A DNA stretch of 64,000 nucleotides from Brevibacillus panacihumi (GTDB lineage Bacteria; Bacillota; Bacilli; Brevibacillales; Brevibacillaceae). Location of the stretch: assembly GCF_003710985.1 (NCBI RefSeq), contig NZ_RHHT01000015.1:186001-250000 (forward strand). Direction: 5' to 3'. A model generated the notes under the pieces. That model was not told where the DNA came from. It worked only from the letters and a program-made list of their open reading frames with translations, and ran no database searches. Each line of letters starts with the position of its first letter. The first letter of the stretch is position 1. This document shows, in pieces, positions 61,604 through 64,000 of the stretch. The position numbers were made by a program, and so were the translations under genes.

Positions 61604-62008
61604 TTGGAGTGGAATGAAGTTCTTGCCATGCTGGTTTGGACCGGTGCAGGCGGGCTTTTGCTATGCGTGTTAATGTGGATTGATTCCTTGTTCACAAAAT
61701 ACAAGGATTTGGAAGAAATGAAAAAAGGCAATATGGCTGTGACGATCCGTTTTGTGCTGAAGCTTTTTGCACAAGGGTATATCCTGTCGCAGTCCATTAA
61801 CCATGCGAACTTGCTTTGGACAGCGTTGCTTGTGTCCGTGATCTCATTCGTCATTTTATTTGTTCTGGAGAGAATCGTTGAAGTCATTTTCCGCATGGCG
61901 GGTGGACTCAATCTGGAAGAAGGCACACAACAGGGAAAGGTGACGCATGCGCTATTGGCCGGTTCCCTTCATGTAGTCGGCGCGATGATCATCGCTGCGT
62001 GCCTGTAA
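61604..62008 (+). CDS. DUF350 family membrane protein
   Basis: A 134-residue protein with about four membrane helices and a KKGNMAVTIRFVLKLFAQGYIL motif between helices 1 and 2 (DUF350, a family often beside pspA or polyamine genes). TTG 61604 follows GAGGTGAGG. Function unknown; neighbours suggest envelope stress. Confidence 0.83.
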   Translation: MEWNEVLAMLVWTGAGGLLLCVLMWIDSLFTKYKDLEEMKKGNMAVTIRFVLKLFAQGYILSQSINHANLLWTALLVSVISFVILFVLERIVEVIFRMAGGLNLEEGTQQGKVTHALLAGSLHVVGAMIIAACL

Positions 62009-62030
62009 TCACAGCAGGGGGTAGTTTGTC

Positions 62031-62537
62031 ATGAGCTTGTTCAAACGGATTACAAACTTATTTGCCAAACATGAGCCGCCAGCAGAGGAGAAAAGCATCC
62101 TGACGTTGGCACCGGGAGACGTGGTCGAGGTCTCGATGGTCACGTATCAGGTGATCGGCAAGGCAGCCAATGCCAGCCGCAATGCGAACATGCTGACCCT
62201 GCAGGACGGCAACCAGATTCGCTACCTGTACATTGAAGATCGCGAGCGAACCATATATCACCTCTATCACGAGATCGACGGCAGGCTGGATTCGGTAGAT
62301 GAAGTGCCGACGACGATCGAGATGGATGACGTGGTCTATCATCTGGAGGAACAGTACCACGGACGAATCCTTGTAGTAGGAAAAGCTCCTTTTTCCGCTT
62401 CGGGAGAGCAATATATTTGGCAGTTCCAATCCGACCAGCGGCAATTGCTGCGGATCGAATGGCAGGATGGCCGTTTCATGCTGTATGAAGGAGAGAGCGT
62501 TCTTCCTGCTGATGTGCAGGTCTTGCGCGGGAGCTAG
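62031..62537 (+). CDS. DUF4178 domain protein
   Basis: A 168-residue soluble protein with a DUF4178-type beta-rich domain (APGDVVEVSMVTYQVIGKA, then YLYIEDRERTIYHLYHEID and YHGRILVVGKAPF). Start MSLFKRITNLFAKHEPP forms a short amphipathic helix like that of PspA (SIFKRL), which suggests a membrane contact. Operon position between DUF350 and DUF4247 is a recurring set. Confidence 0.82.
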   Translation: MSLFKRITNLFAKHEPPAEEKSILTLAPGDVVEVSMVTYQVIGKAANASRNANMLTLQDGNQIRYLYIEDRERTIYHLYHEIDGRLDSVDEVPTTIEMDDVVYHLEEQYHGRILVVGKAPFSASGEQYIWQFQSDQRQLLRIEWQDGRFMLYEGESVLPADVQVLRGS

Positions 62538-62549
62538 GAGGTGAGGCAT

Positions 62550-63317
62550 ATGCCCCGTGAGTGGGTCAAATTGATAAAGCTCTTTTTGATTCCCGCCATT
62601 TTTTTGATGGCGATGGCTGGCGGAAATGATAAAATCGCGCCGGATATCAGCGATGTCTATGCGCTGGAATCCGTCAGTGCAGCCGATGGCGGTCAATCCT
62701 CCCGCATCTACCGTGTCGAGAACAAGACGGTGCCGGAGGTAGCCCAAGAGCTGGTCGAGCAGGAAAAGCCGGAAGAAATGTCCGCAGAAGATTCACAGCA
62801 TATGTTCCTGGTCTACTCGGATGCCTGGTATCACCTGCAGCAGGATACGGAAAAACCGACTGATACCTTGATTCAGGTCGACACGAAGGAATTTGTCAAA
62901 GAGAACTACGAGTCGTCGTTCCTGAAAGCCTATTTCGTCGCATCCGTACTGAACGATATTCTGGATGGCATGAGCGACCATGGCGGCAGCTATCGCGGTT
63001 ATTCCAGCAAAGACGTGAACAAACCGGGCGGGAAGTACAGCACGCCGGATAAAGCTGCGCCGCCGCCTGTCACCAAAGAAGGCACCGGCAGCATTATCAA
63101 ACGGGGACAAAAATCAGCGGAAACAGGGACAGTAGGCTCGGGCGGCAGCTTGTTCGAGAAGCCCGCGAGTTCTTCCAGTCAAAGCACAGGAAAAATTATT
63201 CGCAATTCGTCCTCGGGAAGCTCCTCATCAAGCAAAGGATCGATTTTTTCACCATCACAAAAATCCCCGCCAAAAACCAAGGTCGGAGGATCGGGAAGAA
63301 TCACCAAACGACGTTAA
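62550..63317 (+). CDS. DUF4247 family secreted or membrane-anchored protein
   Basis: A 255-residue protein: N-terminal hydrophobic segment (about 8-28), a DUF4247-type domain (about 38-145: SSRIYRVENKTVPEVAQELVEQ, MFLVYSDAWYHLQQD, FVKENYESSFLKAYFVASVLND), then a Gly/Ser/Lys-rich tail (about 165-255) with several SIIKRG/GKIIRN/GRITKR units. ATG 62550 follows AGGAGGTGAGG. Last gene of the pspA island. Confidence 0.82.
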   Translation: MPREWVKLIKLFLIPAIFLMAMAGGNDKIAPDISDVYALESVSAADGGQSSRIYRVENKTVPEVAQELVEQEKPEEMSAEDSQHMFLVYSDAWYHLQQDTEKPTDTLIQVDTKEFVKENYESSFLKAYFVASVLNDILDGMSDHGGSYRGYSSKDVNKPGGKYSTPDKAAPPPVTKEGTGSIIKRGQKSAETGTVGSGGSLFEKPASSSSQSTGKIIRNSSSGSSSSSKGSIFSPSQKSPPKTKVGGSGRITKRR

Positions 63318-63375
63318 CCCGCCAGCATCTTGGTCTTATCCCCGTCAAGTGGACAGTTCAAAACAAGCCCTTGCT

Positions 63376-63420
63376 TTACGCAGCCTCAGCTCGGTATTGA
63401 ACTGGGCTGAGGCTGCGTAA
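63376..63420. repeat. 15-bp perfect inverted repeat at the end of the transposase gene
   Basis: TTACGCAGCCTCAGC (63376-63390) is perfectly complementary to GCTGAGGCTGCGTAA (63406-63420) around a 15-base loop. The left arm includes the transposase stop codon. Confidence 0.85.
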
Positions 63421-64000
63421 ACGAGCTTGAATCCGTTCGTGATTGTAAAAATGAATGTAACGTTCGATTGCTTTATTCACCTCTTCTTCGGTTCCGAAGG
63501 AATCCAAATATATACATTCTGTTTTGAGGTGGCTAAAAAAGCTTTCGATACAAGCGTTGTCCAGGCAGTTTCCTTTTCTCGACATACTTGGAGTTATGTT
63601 ATACGCTTGTAATAGATTCTGATATGCTCTGGACGTGTACTGGCTTCCCTGATCGCTATGTAGCAGGACGCCATTCACGTCTCTTTTTTGTGTCGCTGCC
63701 TTCACAGTATCTAAGACGAGGGACAAATCATTCTGTTTGCTGACCTTATAGGCAATTACCTCATTATTGAAAAGGTCGTAAATGACAGACAGATACAGCC
63801 GTCTCCCGTTAAAAATGATATAGGTAATATCTGTAGCCCATTTTTCAGTAGGTCGTGACGCAGCAAACTCACGGTTCAACTTGTTTTCTGTTATCACGAT
63901 TGGCTCTTTGCGTCCATAATACTTTCGTTTCCTGCGAATACGTGATTGGATCCCCAACTCTTTCATCAGTCGGTACACACGCTTATGATTAATTCGAATG
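63376..64000 (-). CDS. IS3-family transposase OrfB (5' end outside window)
   Basis: 208 codons are visible. INHKRVYRLMKELGI, then a DDE integrase core: WATDITYI (Asp), VLLHSDQGSQYTS (Asp), NCLDNACIESFFSHLKTE (Glu) and HFYNHERIQARLRSLSPVQYR, all typical of IS3/IS150. The reading frame is open to the window edge, so the start is not seen. Its last 15 codons lie in a long hairpin (63376-63420). Confidence 0.93.
   Translation of the reverse strand, partial: IRINHKRVYRLMKELGIQSRIRRKRKYYGRKEPIVITENKLNREFAASRPTEKWATDITYIIFNGRRLYLSVIYDLFNNEVIAYKVSKQNDLSLVLDTVKAATQKRDVNGVLLHSDQGSQYTSRAYQNLLQAYNITPSMSRKGNCLDNACIESFFSHLKTECIYLDSFGTEEEVNKAIERYIHFYNHERIQARLRSLSPVQYRAEAA

Larger units (their letters stand above)
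63350..64000 (-). mobile_element. IS3-family insertion sequence, right end (partial)
   Basis: The element enters from the window end and stops near 63350, where TGGACAGTTCA looks like its terminal inverted repeat (TG end). It lies 33 bases after the DUF4247 stop. The other end, the upstream orfA and target duplication lie outside the window. Confidence 0.75.

Overview
The window looks like the chromosome of a Gram-positive endospore former of the Brevibacillus/Paenibacillus type. Evidence: a division and cell-wall (dcw) cluster that runs straight into spoIIGA-sigE-sigG and ylmCDEFGH-divIVA-ileS in Bacillus-like order, a bacillithiol gene (bshC), a complete gerP spore-coat operon, an S-layer-homology protein, frequent GTG/TTG starts with strong AGGAGG-type ribosome sites, and a MurE with the meso-diaminopimelate motif. 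The genus is inferred from gene content, not from a search.

Layout. 1-7.7 kb: DUF3397 membrane protein, XRE-cupin regulator, bshC, an SLH protein, a convergent APC permease with a divergent LysR gene, and a short-form S-adenosylhomocysteine hydrolase. 7.8-28.3 kb: mraZ, rsmH, ftsL, pbpB, spoVD, murE, mraY, murD, spoVE, murG, murB, murA, divIB, two DUF881 genes, sbp, ftsA, ftsZ. 28.3-28.9 kb: a gene-free gap holding a 207-base nested palindrome and a spoIIG-type promoter. 28.9-38.9 kb: spoIIGA, sigE, sigG, the ylm genes with sepF, divIVA, and a T-box-controlled ileS. 39-47.4 kb: accessory metabolism (M24 peptidase plus MFS transporter divergent from a LysR gene, a DksA-type protein, an enolase-superfamily enzyme plus MFS transporter, a Nudix hydrolase, a thioredoxin-reductase-like flavoprotein). 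47.6-54.5 kb: an LCP cell-wall ligase, then a sigma-54 locus made of a PAS-AAA+ activator, paired upstream sites, a -24/-12 promoter, a histidinol-dehydrogenase-like enzyme and a polar amino acid ABC importer. 54.6-58.3 kb: a DUF6157 protein, an Hsp20-like protein, gerPA-PF on the minus strand and a divergent GerPD-like gene. 58.4-63.3 kb: topoisomerase III, then pspA with DUF350, DUF4178 and DUF4247 genes. 63.35 kb to the end: one end of an IS3-family element.

How the parts work together. The dcw block makes lipid II (MurA/B/D/E/G, MraY), polymerises and cross-links it (SEDS protein, PBP2B, SpoVD) and builds the Z-ring (FtsZ, FtsA, SepF, FtsL, DivIB, DivIVA). The sporulation genes interleaved with it need separate control, and the sequence offers candidates: a hairpin that covers the spoVD ribosome site, a sigma-H-like promoter before ftsA, a long-spacer promoter before spoIIGA, a structured leader before sigG, and facing sigma-K-like promoters at gerP.

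The strongest candidates for something little described are: (1) the sigma-54-controlled HisD-like dehydrogenase plus importer; (2) the pspA/DUF350/DUF4178/DUF4247 envelope-stress island behind a consensus sigma-W-type promoter and a leader of tandem hairpins; (3) the large palindrome between ftsZ and spoIIGA; and (4) the spoVD hairpin that could separate vegetative read-through from sporulation-specific translation. No tRNA, rRNA or CRISPR array was recognised.
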